From Fuerstiella marisgermanici (GTDB lineage Bacteria > Planctomycetota > Planctomycetia > Planctomycetales > Planctomycetaceae): 64,000 bases of DNA. The DNA lies in the NCBI RefSeq assembly GCF_001983935.1, contig NZ_CP017641.1, positions 1,922,001-1,986,000 of the forward strand, written 5' to 3'. Each line of letters begins with the position of its first letter. Position 1 is the stretch's first letter. The notes under the pieces are model-generated. The model worked only from the letters and a program-made list of their open reading frames with translations. It was not told where the DNA came from and ran no database searches. Made by a program: the position numbers and the translations under genes. Shown here one piece after another: positions 9,678 through 17,900 of the stretch.

Positions 9678-10712
9678 ATGTTGGATCAGTTTCTTTCGTA
9701 CTGCCACGCGCTCTCCTCCACTGTCGTTTTGAACAGTACCTCTTCTCTGAAATCGGCATCACGTCAAAACCGACGTCGCCGTGCTGCTATTGATCGATTG
9801 CCCCAACAGGTCAACGTGCTGGAAACGCGGCGAATGCTGAGTGCGGAGAATCCACTTCCTACTTTTACAATGTTGGAAGGTGAATCCGGTGTGCTGTTTG
9901 TGGAGGTGGATGATGCCCCCGGCGGAGGTGAATTGGTCGTGATTATCACCGTTGAAGGTGAAAGCTCTCCGTCACATGAGCTCGAAATGCTGCCGGGGTC
10001 GTGGGAGGTGTTTGACCTCAACACATTGATTCCGCCCAACAGCTCCAAGGATGTGACAGTAAAGATCCGCGAAACGGAAGTTATGCTGGATGCAAACGGC
10101 GCACCACATATGACACAGTTCCAATACACTTCTCAAACCGTCAGCGTACCTGGGGTGGAGTTGGTTGCACACGAATTCAACGCCATTGACGGCCACATGA
10201 GCGTGCTGAGCGGCGATGTTGACATGACAAATCCGATGGGCACAGTAACCTTGGTTTATCGTGTAGCTGGCACTTCGCAATGGACGGATATGACAGAACT
10301 GTCTGATAGCAACGACGGCTTTTTCGCAGAGATTATCAACGAGGCAAACGGAGAAACAGATTTTGAATTCGCCACGCGGACGTCAATGTTCGGTGTGAAT
10401 GTCTATAGCGCGATTCATACGATCGAAGACTTCCCGGCGTATGTTCCGGGCGACTATGACCCGGACGGTGGTGACGGAACAGGTGGTGACGGAACAGGTG
10501 GCGACGGAACAGGTGGCGACGTTGGCGGCATAGACGAAGGAATGGGAGAGGATGGAATGGGTGGCGGCGTGCATGATGACACCACCGACGATGGCGCCAT
10601 GCACGACGATGGCATGGGCTACACTGGTGATGGTATGGACGGTGACCTTGCGTGGACCGGGGCAGGCGACGATGACGACGAAGATTTCTGGGGCGACTAT
10701 CCGGGCGCTTAA
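9678..10712 (+). CDS. Secreted protein with LEPR-XLL-like head and Gly/Asp/Met-rich tail
   Basis: A 344-aa protein using ATG 9678; the frame is open upstream to 9450 but that part looks non-coding. The head is basic (RQNRRRRAAIDR) and followed by VLETRRMLSA, the same motif class as in the genes at 2944 and 14944. The middle (about 60-250) is beta-rich with no family I can name. The tail from about 258 is low complexity: GGDGTGG repeats, then Met/Gly/Asp-rich sequence, ending in an acidic run (GAGDDDDEDFWGDYPGA). The tail may bind divalent cations or act as a flexible surface segment; this is inference. No strong ribosome site precedes the ATG. Confidence 0.75.
   Translation: MLDQFLSYCHALSSTVVLNSTSSLKSASRQNRRRRAAIDRLPQQVNVLETRRMLSAENPLPTFTMLEGESGVLFVEVDDAPGGGELVVIITVEGESSPSHELEMLPGSWEVFDLNTLIPPNSSKDVTVKIRETEVMLDANGAPHMTQFQYTSQTVSVPGVELVAHEFNAIDGHMSVLSGDVDMTNPMGTVTLVYRVAGTSQWTDMTELSDSNDGFFAEIINEANGETDFEFATRTSMFGVNVYSAIHTIEDFPAYVPGDYDPDGGDGTGGDGTGGDGTGGDVGGIDEGMGEDGMGGGVHDDTTDDGAMHDDGMGYTGDGMDGDLAWTGAGDDDDEDFWGDYPGA
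10467..10520 (+). repeat. 15-bp in-frame tandem repeat (about 3.6 copies)
   Basis: The unit GGTGGTGACGGAACA is repeated at 10467-10481, 10482-10496 and 10497-10511, then a partial copy to 10520. It encodes GGDGT. Copies differ only by a T/C third-position change, suggesting recent slippage and a likely length-variable site between strains. Confidence 0.85.
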
Positions 10713-10841
10713 CGATGCGGACGTACGACCGTTCGTCTCAACACCGTTTCCCGATTTGTCACGAAGATGTTAGGCGACAACGCCATCGCCATTCCGTCCG
10801 GGGATGGCTTTCAGCGAACTCTGTTGTCAGCCTGAAATCGG

Positions 10842-11456
10842 CTATTGAAATTCGGGCGAAATTCTCAACAGTTCAGGGATGAACTTTGAGAAGGCTCGGG
10901 CACGATGGCTGATGCGCTGTTTTGTCAGCAGTGACAATTCGCCAAACGACTTGTGATATTCGCGGATCAGGAAGTACGGGTCGTATCCGAAGCCGCCTTC
11001 GCCTCGTCGTTCCTGCAGGATTCGGCCGCGGCAGGTACCTTCGACGGCAATTCGAACTTCGCCCGCTGGGTTCGACAACGCCACACTGCAGACATAACCG
11101 GCTCCGCGTTTTTCATCCGGCACGTCCGCCAGTTCCTTCAGAAGCTTGGCGTTGTTTTTTTCATCAGTTGCGCCTTCGCCGCTGTAGCGAGCTGAATATA
11201 TGCCTGGAGCGCCTTTCAGTGCGTCGACTCGCAAACCGCTGTCTTCGCCGATGGTCCATTGCCCAAGCGCCGTAGCCACTTCAGTTGCTTTTTTGGCGGC
11301 GTTCGCGGCAAAAGTGTCACCGTCTTCCACGACATCGGGAACGTCGGGAAACTCTGTCACTGGAATAACTTTGAAGCCTACAGCGGCCAGCAAGTCAGCG
11401 ACTTCTTCGGTCTTTTTCTTATTGCGGCTGGCGAGGATGATTGTGCGATCAGACAT
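10842..11456 (-). CDS. rdgB: XTP/dITP diphosphatase (RdgB/HAM1 family)
   Basis: Hydrolyses non-canonical purine triphosphates (XTP, dITP, ITP) to monophosphates, keeping them out of DNA and RNA. Start ATG 11456 gives 204 aa with the family N-terminus at once (MSDRTIILASRNKKK, the S-x-N-x-x-K substrate motif). The catalytic EDSGL and the GAPGIYSARY segment follow, and GGFGYDP lies in the second half. All key motifs are present and the length is typical. The start overlaps the end of the small TPR gene upstream by 8 bp, which implies translational coupling. It converges with the gene at 9678. Confidence 0.95.
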   Translation of the reverse strand: MSDRTIILASRNKKKTEEVADLLAAVGFKVIPVTEFPDVPDVVEDGDTFAANAAKKATEVATALGQWTIGEDSGLRVDALKGAPGIYSARYSGEGATDEKNNAKLLKELADVPDEKRGAGYVCSVALSNPAGEVRIAVEGTCRGRILQERRGEGGFGYDPYFLIREYHKSFGELSLLTKQRISHRARAFSKFIPELLRISPEFQ

Positions 11457-11769
11457 TTTGTAACTCCTGCTTAAACTGAGCCATCTCACCAGCAGCGTGA
11501 TCGTCGCCCTGTAACTGAGCTTGTTGAATGCCGCCATCGTAGGTCGCAACGGCATCCTGAATTCGCCCCAGCCTGGCCAGTTGCTGCCCTGCCATCAGAA
11601 ACGCCGGTACGTAAGGTTTTTCGTCCTGCATCAGGCTGGTCAACAACTCCAGACTGCGGTCGCTGTTGTCTTCCTTGTCCAGTTCCATCGCCAGCATGTA
11701 GCGCAATGTCTGGTCCGACGGGTCGTCAGCCAACATTGCTTCGAGTTTTTCTTTGCGTGATTGCGTCAT
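11449..11769 (-). CDS. Small TPR protein coupled to rdgB
   Basis: A 106-aa cytoplasmic protein without signal peptide, from ATG 11769 with AAGAAGG just upstream. It is all helical, with about two and a half TPR-like units (DQTLRYMLAMELDKEDNSDRS, then YVPAFLMAGQQLARLGR). TPR units mediate protein contacts; no partner is evident. Its TGA overlaps the rdgB start, so both are made from one message. Small TPR proteins of this kind are common hypotheticals in planctomycetes. Confidence 0.75.
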   Translation of the reverse strand: MTQSRKEKLEAMLADDPSDQTLRYMLAMELDKEDNSDRSLELLTSLMQDEKPYVPAFLMAGQQLARLGRIQDAVATYDGGIQQAQLQGDDHAAGEMAQFKQELQNV

Positions 11770-11862
11770 CAAACCTTCTTTGTAACGGGCGTTCCTGAGG
11801 GTTGCTGCTTGTGCAGGTTGAATGCATCCTGTGACGTGCGGAATTCGCTCGCCATGCTGACA

Positions 11863-12291
11863 TTAATCTTCCGCGCCACACAGCGGCACGCTGGGGTTCG
11901 GATCCTGCAGAAGCTCAGCCAGTGTGGTGGAGCGGAAAGCATTTTCCATTTCCTTGATTGCATCGTCCATGCGTCGGTGCAGAGCACACAATCTCACGCC
12001 ATGAGCGGCCAGATCAAGTGGGCAGGTTGTGATTCTCTGAATCGGATCCACGGCGTTCACAACATCCAGAATCGTCAACTCAGCCGGCAACTTAGCGAGC
12101 GACACGCCGCCGCCAACACCACGCTGCAGGTGGACGATGTCTTCTGTCCGTAATCCCTGCAGCACCTTGGACAGGTACGCCGGCGGCACTTTCGTGACGG
12201 CTGCGATTTCGCTCGTCTTTTGCGGCTCTGGGGCATGTTGAGCCAGATAAACGACGGCTCGCAGGGCGTATTCAACAGTTTGCGAAAGCAT
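11863..12291 (-). CDS. Rrf2-family transcriptional regulator with atypical Cys set
   Basis: A 142-aa DNA-binding protein starting at MLSQTVEYALRAVVYLA, the standard Rrf2 N-terminus, so ATG 12291 is preferred over longer frames. The winged helix includes the recognition segment PPAYLSKVLQGLR and the wing RGVGGGVSLAK. IscR and NsrR hold a [2Fe-2S] or [4Fe-4S] cluster through three Cys in the second half. Here I count Cys90, Cys102 and Cys138, with His97 where the middle Cys would fall and His105 at the IscR His position. A cluster with mixed Cys/His ligands, or no cluster, are both possible. It is divergent from a DUF3365 heme protein gene, and the palindromes at 12373-12386 and 12411-12430 are its likely binding sites. 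Control of itself and the heme protein by redox or NO is inferred. Confidence 0.88.
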   Translation of the reverse strand: MLSQTVEYALRAVVYLAQHAPEPQKTSEIAAVTKVPPAYLSKVLQGLRTEDIVHLQRGVGGGVSLAKLPAELTILDVVNAVDPIQRITTCPLDLAAHGVRLCALHRRMDDAIKEMENAFRSTTLAELLQDPNPSVPLCGAED

Positions 12292-12372
12292 TAAATCAGC
12301 GGTCCTGTGGCATGGCAGAATGGCGAAAAACACGGGCGAAGATACCGAAATCCCGCGACTAGCCTCCAAACT

Positions 12373-12386
12373 GGATGTTGACATCC
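12373..12386. promoter_or_regulatory. Palindrome 1, candidate Rrf2 operator
   Basis: GGATGT-TG-ACATCC, a perfect 6-2-6 inverted repeat that overlaps the putative -35 box of the divergent heme-protein gene. It lies 82 bp upstream of the Rrf2 start codon. Confidence 0.5.
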
Positions 12387-12405
12387 TGTTTTAAAGTGGT
12401 AAATT
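12378..12405 (+). promoter_or_regulatory. Candidate sigma70-type promoter for the DUF3365 gene
   Basis: TTGACA at 12378-12383 (perfect -35 consensus) and TAAATT at 12400-12405 (4 of 6 matches to -10) with a 16-bp gap. Palindrome 1 covers the -35 box and palindrome 2 would cover the transcription start, a typical repressor layout. Confidence 0.5.
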
Positions 12406-12410
12406 CCGAG

Positions 12411-12430
12411 ACTGGACATTCTTGTCCAGT
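12411..12430. promoter_or_regulatory. Palindrome 2, candidate Rrf2 operator
   Basis: Arms ACTGGACA and TGTCCAGT, a perfect 8-bp inverted repeat around TTCT. It sits just after the putative -10 box and 45 bp before the ATG of the heme-protein gene. Dyads of about this size are usual for Rrf2 regulators. The core differs from palindrome 1, so the two may have different affinity or bind different proteins. Confidence 0.6.
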
Positions 12431-12474
12431 TTAGTTTCCGGTTTTTCGTTCAATTCCCTTCGGAGGTATTCAGA

Positions 12475-13017
12475 ATGAAGCTCTCGCGACGCCTGTTGTC
12501 TCTCTCCCTGGCTGGCATTGTAGCCGCCAGCCTTGCCAATCCTGCCCTCACTGACGAAGCAACCTCAACAAAAAAAGCTTCCGACGCGGCACTTGAACGA
12601 GCACGCCGTGAAGTGAGGATGCTGGATGACATTTACAAAACCAGCATCGTGCTGATTACGACTCACTACGTTCACGACGACGAAGACTTGCCAGCTGGCG
12701 AAGCCTTTGTGGCATTGTTCGACGCGGTCAACAAAAAGGGCTGGCACAAGGTTCGATTGGTCGACGCCAGCGGCGAAGCGTATGACGACGACAACCTTCC
12801 GAAGAAGGGGTTTGAGCAACGAGCCGTCAATGAAATCCTGAAAGGCAAGCCGTCCTACGACGAAGTTGAAACCGAAGATGGCAAGCGGTTCTTATACGCG
12901 GCGACAGCGATTCCCGTGGTCATGGATAAGTGCATCATGTGCCACGAGAACTACCGCGACGTACCAAAAGGGAAAGCCATCGGCGCGTTGAGCTATCGAG
13001 TGCCAATTCTGGAATAA
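12475..13017 (+). CDS. Secreted DUF3365-type heme protein (second copy)
   Basis: A 180-aa protein with a clear ribosome site (GGAGG at 12462-12466) before ATG 12475. The signal peptide covers about residues 1-26 (ending NPALT/DEA). One heme c motif, CIMCH, lies at 153-157. The central part (YDDDNLPKKGFEQRAVNEIL, then KRFLYAATAIPVVMDKCIMCH) matches the Tll0287-like/DUF3365 family. It differs clearly from the copy at 1869-2462, so the two are old paralogues. Its regulation by the divergent Rrf2 protein is suggested by the operators. A strong terminator follows at 13049. An electron-transfer or gas/redox-sensing role in the periplasm is inferred from the family. Confidence 0.82.
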   Translation: MKLSRRLLSLSLAGIVAASLANPALTDEATSTKKASDAALERARREVRMLDDIYKTSIVLITTHYVHDDEDLPAGEAFVALFDAVNKKGWHKVRLVDASGEAYDDDNLPKKGFEQRAVNEILKGKPSYDEVETEDGKRFLYAATAIPVVMDKCIMCHENYRDVPKGKAIGALSYRVPILE

Positions 13018-13048
13018 CGTCGTCTTCGTCATCATCAGTTACGGCTGC

Positions 13049-13088
13049 AAGAGCTCGGCTTCTTAACAAGAGAGCCGAGCTCTTTTCT
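13049..13088 (+). terminator. Rho-independent terminator after the DUF3365 gene
   Basis: A perfect 12-bp stem, AAGAGCTCGGCT (13049-13060) with AGCCGAGCTCTT (13073-13084), and a 12-nt loop, followed by TTCTTG. It begins 31 bp after the stop codon. Confidence 0.85.
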
Positions 13089-13112
13089 TGCGCGTCCGCC
13101 CGCCATGACGCC

Positions 13113-14516
13113 CTATTCCGCATTCTCTTTGAACTCCGTCACAACTTTTCGTTCCGTTACCTTCCACCAATCGTCCAGCGTGGCAGCCAGGCGAGCGACG
13201 ACGTCCGGATTATCGGCGGCGAGGTTGCTGGTTTCGTGCGGATCGGCTAGCAGATCAAACAACTGAGGCCGTTTTTCATCACGCATATGAACGGCACCGT
13301 AGCGGTTGACCTTACCGTCGTATGTCAGCAACAGCTTCCACTGATCTTCGATCACCCAACGGTAAAGAAGACTTTCCTGAGGATTGTTGATGTCGGCCAC
13401 ATCGTGAGCGAAGCTTTCACCAAAGATGCGTTTGCGCTGCATTTGTTTTTCGCCCGTTGCGATCGGTAGCAGGTCGATTCCCGGTAGATTGTCGGGCACG
13501 CGAGCTCCTGCGGCCTTCAACAAAGTGGGAGCCAAGTCAATGCTACTGACGACTTCCTGTCGATCGCTTGGCTGAATCTTTGCGGGCCAGCGGATCATGA
13601 TGGGGGTGCGAGTTCCGCCTTCCATCGGCGACTGTTTGGACCCCGGTCCGAACGATGGTCGCCAACCTTCGGGTACGTTGACGTCCGGCGTTCGTTGAAT
13701 CCAGCCGTTGTCGCAGACGTAAACGATGATCGTATTGTCTGACACACCGGATTCTTCGACGTGGTCAATCAAGTCACCGCATGTTTCGTCGAACCATGCA
13801 CACATCGCGAAGTATTTTGCGAGGGCCGGATGCCGATTTGGCTGGCGGTAGTGTTGCAGAATGCGTTCCGGTGGATTGTGGGGCGTGTGCGGTAAAAATG
13901 GAGCGTACCAAACGAAGAAGGGTTTCTTCTGTTTGATTGCCTTGTCCACGAAATCGAATACAGGCTTCATACCTTCGCGTCCAATCTTCAGCCCATCATC
14001 ACCGTGTCGTCCGCCTTTTTGGGGAAAGCCGCGAGTCATGCCTTCCGTGAATCCGCCTCGCTGGTAGCTGCCTTCCCACCATTTGCCACTTTGATGACTG
14101 ATGTAACCCTGTTCGGCGAGTAGTCCAGGCAGGGTTTCGAACCGATCCAGTTTTGCAATCAGTCGCTCACGCAAAGCGTCATATTGTTCCTTCGACAACT
14201 TGGGATCCGGTGCCGGATCGTTGCCCGTGATGCCATGCTGGTGTGGGTACAGACCGGAGATCATGGTCGCCAGAGATGGTCGGCAAAGAGCGGTGGGAAC
14301 GTACCCGCGTCGAAAGAGAGCGCTGCTGGTCGCCAGCCGGTCCAGGTGCGGCGTGCGAATATCCGGGTGGCCCATGAAGCCATAATCCGTCCACGCCTGA
14401 TCGTCGCTTAGAATCATCACAATGTTCGGCTTGGCATCTTCTGCGACCGCAGCCGAAAAGTAGAGCGGCACGATGGCCAGGGCGACGGCAAACATACTGA
14501 TTCGTTTATGCTTCAT
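13113..14516 (-). CDS. Secreted sulfatase (formylglycine type)
   Basis: A 467-aa exported enzyme with a signal peptide (about 1-25, SAAVA/ED). Metal-binding Asp38-Asp39 (ILSDDQ) and the sulfatase signature around Cys78 (LCRPSLATMISGLYPHQHG) are clear. Family members hydrolyse sulfate esters after Cys is turned into formylglycine. The usual C-x-P-S-R core reads C-R-P-S-L here; the Leu variant is frequent in planctomycete sulfatases, so it may still be modified. Further conserved parts are GKWWEGSYQRGG, the FLPHTPHNPP segment and DNGW. Substrate unknown, probably sulfated algal polysaccharide. No modifying-enzyme gene is in the window. The gene converges with the DUF3365 gene. Confidence 0.92.
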   Translation of the reverse strand: MKHKRISMFAVALAIVPLYFSAAVAEDAKPNIVMILSDDQAWTDYGFMGHPDIRTPHLDRLATSSALFRRGYVPTALCRPSLATMISGLYPHQHGITGNDPAPDPKLSKEQYDALRERLIAKLDRFETLPGLLAEQGYISHQSGKWWEGSYQRGGFTEGMTRGFPQKGGRHGDDGLKIGREGMKPVFDFVDKAIKQKKPFFVWYAPFLPHTPHNPPERILQHYRQPNRHPALAKYFAMCAWFDETCGDLIDHVEESGVSDNTIIVYVCDNGWIQRTPDVNVPEGWRPSFGPGSKQSPMEGGTRTPIMIRWPAKIQPSDRQEVVSSIDLAPTLLKAAGARVPDNLPGIDLLPIATGEKQMQRKRIFGESFAHDVADINNPQESLLYRWVIEDQWKLLLTYDGKVNRYGAVHMRDEKRPQLFDLLADPHETSNLAADNPDVVARLAATLDDWWKVTERKVVTEFKENAE

Positions 14517-14943
14517 TGGATGTAACTCATTCTACAGGGTCAGTTTCAGGTCTTTGCCGGGAGGTCATTTGGCAACTTGGTCATGCCCTTCCATGGCTGC
14601 GTTGGCGTCATGATAGCCACTTCCTTCGGTCCCGGGGAGTGTCCCGAAAATGGAGGTTTACGAGTACCGCGTACAGCAAAATGATGGTCGCTTTGGCGGG
14701 CTGCCATGAGGTTTCCGATTGGGCAGGCAGCGGTCTATTTTGCGGTCGGTAAAAATGGCCGATTTACCTTTTGCATTCTAATGCCATTGGCCTGCAGATG
14801 GACAAGCGGTGCTTGACCGAGTGGAAGGCGGCTCGTACTGTTCAGCACGGGGTTCTGCAACAAGTGACCGCCGAATTGGTTCATTGTTTTGCGGCTGTTC
14901 TTCGGCCGCAAATTGGCCGTCTTTTCCGTTCTAGGCATATGCT
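14517..14943. other. Divergent intergenic region with small inverted repeats
   Basis: 427 bp between the sulfatase (minus) and the 2544-aa gene (plus). GGTAAA (14748-14753) pairs with TTTACC (14763-14768), and TTTGCGGC (14888-14895) pairs with GCCGCAAA (14905-14912), the latter in the probable leader of the giant gene. No gene is supported. Confidence 0.4.
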
Positions 14944-17900
14944 ATGTTCAATTGCGAACGTCCTGTTGGTGATGGTTTGGTTTCTCGTTTCATTTCGGCA
15001 CTGCGTAGCGATCGACGCGCTCAGGCTAGACAACGAAGAACTGACTTCGGCACGCAGAATGGGAGAGCGCTGGAAGTTCAGACGCTGGAAGACCGGTTGC
15101 TGTTGACCATCGATTTCGACTTCATTTATGAAGGCGAGATTGCAGCCGCAGGCATCGGTTTTGAACACGAAACGGAAGGCCAGACTCGTCGCGACGCGTT
15201 GGAGCAGGCGGCCGATCAGCTCGGAAGTATTTTCGATCACACGGCAACGATCACTTTGTATGTGACATCCATCGAAGATGCCGGCAGCGATACGCTGGCA
15301 TCGGCGGGCAGCAATTTCAGCGACACGCTGACCGACGGATTTGACGGCAACGAAGTCGTCCGTACGAAGATTCTGACCGGCACAGACACCAACGGTGCCA
15401 CGGCCGATGGTTCGGTCGAAGTGAACTGGGGTAAGGACTGGGGCCTGAGTGCCGATCCCACTCAAATCGACGTTGACGACTTTGATTTTTCATCAACAAT
15501 CTATCACGAACTTCTGCACGCGATCGGCTTCAGCTCAACGTTAACTGAAGATGGTCGAGACCTGCGGGACAATGACACTTCTGGCGGTGGCACCGGGGCG
15601 TGGGGCTACTTCGATCAGTTTTTGGTGGATGCGTCAAACGATCCAGTTGTTACTGCGGGCTTCAGTCTGGATGCGACGGTATACGACGCCGGCAAAGTGG
15701 GCGGGGCCAGTCCTGCCGCGGGCTTGTTCTTTAACGGCACCAACGCCAGAAATGCGAATGGCGGTTTGCCGGTGGGACTGTACACGCCGACGAGCTTTGA
15801 AGAAGGTAGCAGCGTGTCGCACCTGGATGACGAAAACAGCGCGCTCGACGGCCTGGTGATGCTTTCTGCAACGGATTCCGGCCCGGGGGCTCGGAATCTG
15901 TCGACGCTGGAACGAGCCATCCTCACCGACCTGGGTTACAGCTTTCTGGCGGGGGGGCTTTCTATCACTGAAACAGACGGCTCTACATCTGTTTCTGAAG
16001 ACGCGACGACTGACACGTTCGACGTCGTGTTAACATCGGCGCCACTGGTGGATGTTGTGCTGAATCTGTCGAGCGGCGATACAGACGAAGTGACCGTCAG
16101 CCCAGCGACGCTGACGTTTACTCCGGACAATTGGGATGTGGCTCAAACAGTCACGGTGACCGGCGTTGACGATCAGGTCAGCGACGGGCACGTGTCGAGA
16201 AACATCACAATTTCCGTCGATGATGCAAACTCTGATGATGGCTACGATGACATGGTCGACGTCGATGTGGCCGTAACAATCCTCGACAACGAACCTATCA
16301 TTCTCACGACGGACGGAACGGCCAACGCCGACGACATCGTGCTGAACCTGACCGGCGATGGAGAGGGCAATATTGAGGGCGTTGGTGCCACCAGCAACTT
16401 TATGGGGACCGACGGATTCGTTTTTAACGGCGATGAGGGCGACGACACTCTGACGATCAATCTGAACGGCAACGCGATTCCGTCCAGTGGAATCGTGTTC
16501 AACGGACAGGGCGGAAACGACAAACTGATTGTCATCGGTTCCGGCAATGAAGTCACCGTCTACACGCCGGATGCGGCAACGTTCGGCAACGGCGTCGTGA
16601 TGGTTGGCGGCGTTCCAATTACCTTTACCGGACTGGAACCAGTCGACATCTCAGGGATGGCAAGCGCCACGTTGAATTTGCCCGGTGCCGATGACGTGCT
16701 AACCGTCGAAACCGGAGTCGACTACGCCACAGGGAACGCGGACGCACTGCGAGTCTCTGGCACCAGCGGGGGCGTGGCGATTGAAACGGTCGCGTTCTTC
16801 AACAACACGTCCGTCACGATCGACACCTCGACCACTGATGGCGACGACACCGTAACGATTACAGCAGCCGATAACGCTCACGGTAACGAATCGTTAAACG
16901 TGATCACGGGTGCCGGAACAGACAGCATCATCATCGGCGGAGACGTGGTGACAACCGGAAACCAACTCTACAGCGACGCCGTCAGCTTAACGGCAGACGT
17001 TACACTGACCAGCACAACAGGCGACGTGCAACTTACCGATTCTGTGGCGTTGGACACTCATTCACTGAACGTTGCAGCGGCCGGAAACAACAGTTTTTTG
17101 AGTAGCGTAAGCGGCAGCGGCGGGCTGACGTTTTCCGGCAGTGGCCGCACCAATTTGTTTGGAGCCAACAGCTATACAGGCGTGACCGACATTACGGCAG
17201 GCGAAGTCTGGGTCAACGATGCCTCAAGTCTGGGCGCGGCGGGTGCAGCGTCTGGCACGAGTGTCGCTGATGGAGCCGAATTGTATTTGACGGGCAATGA
17301 CAGCTTCGCAGAAGATCTCGCGTTGGCGGGAATCCTCGCGGTGGGAACAACTTCTGCACCAACGTGGTCTGGCCCTATCGTGTTGTCCGGCGGCAGTTCC
17401 GAGTTTGAACTGGACCAGCCCTCCGACACTCTGACGGTGTCCGGCGCAATCACTGGCGACGGAGGCTTTGCGAAAACCGGACTCGGTACGCTGACGCTTT
17501 CCAGCGCTGCCAACGACTACACTGGCAACACCGTGCTGAGCGACGGCACGACATTTGTGAATGGCACCACGTCGACGGGCAGCGATTTCTTCGTGCAAAC
17601 GGGAGCAACTCTGGGCGGCACGGGAACGATCGGCGGCACGTTAACGGTGCAGGACGGCGGACGCCTGGCCCCCGGGAATAGCCCCGGCATTATTTCGACT
17701 GGTGCATTAGATGTGCAGGCCGGTTCGACGCTGGATATTGAAATCGACGGCATCACAACGGCGGGAACCGATTACGATCAGATCGCGACGACCGGCACGG
17801 TCACTCTGGGCGGCACACTGAATTTAATCGATGGCTTTGCCGGCACGGGCTCCACCGGCGACACGCTACTGTTAATTGACAATGGAAGCCCCGATCCGGT

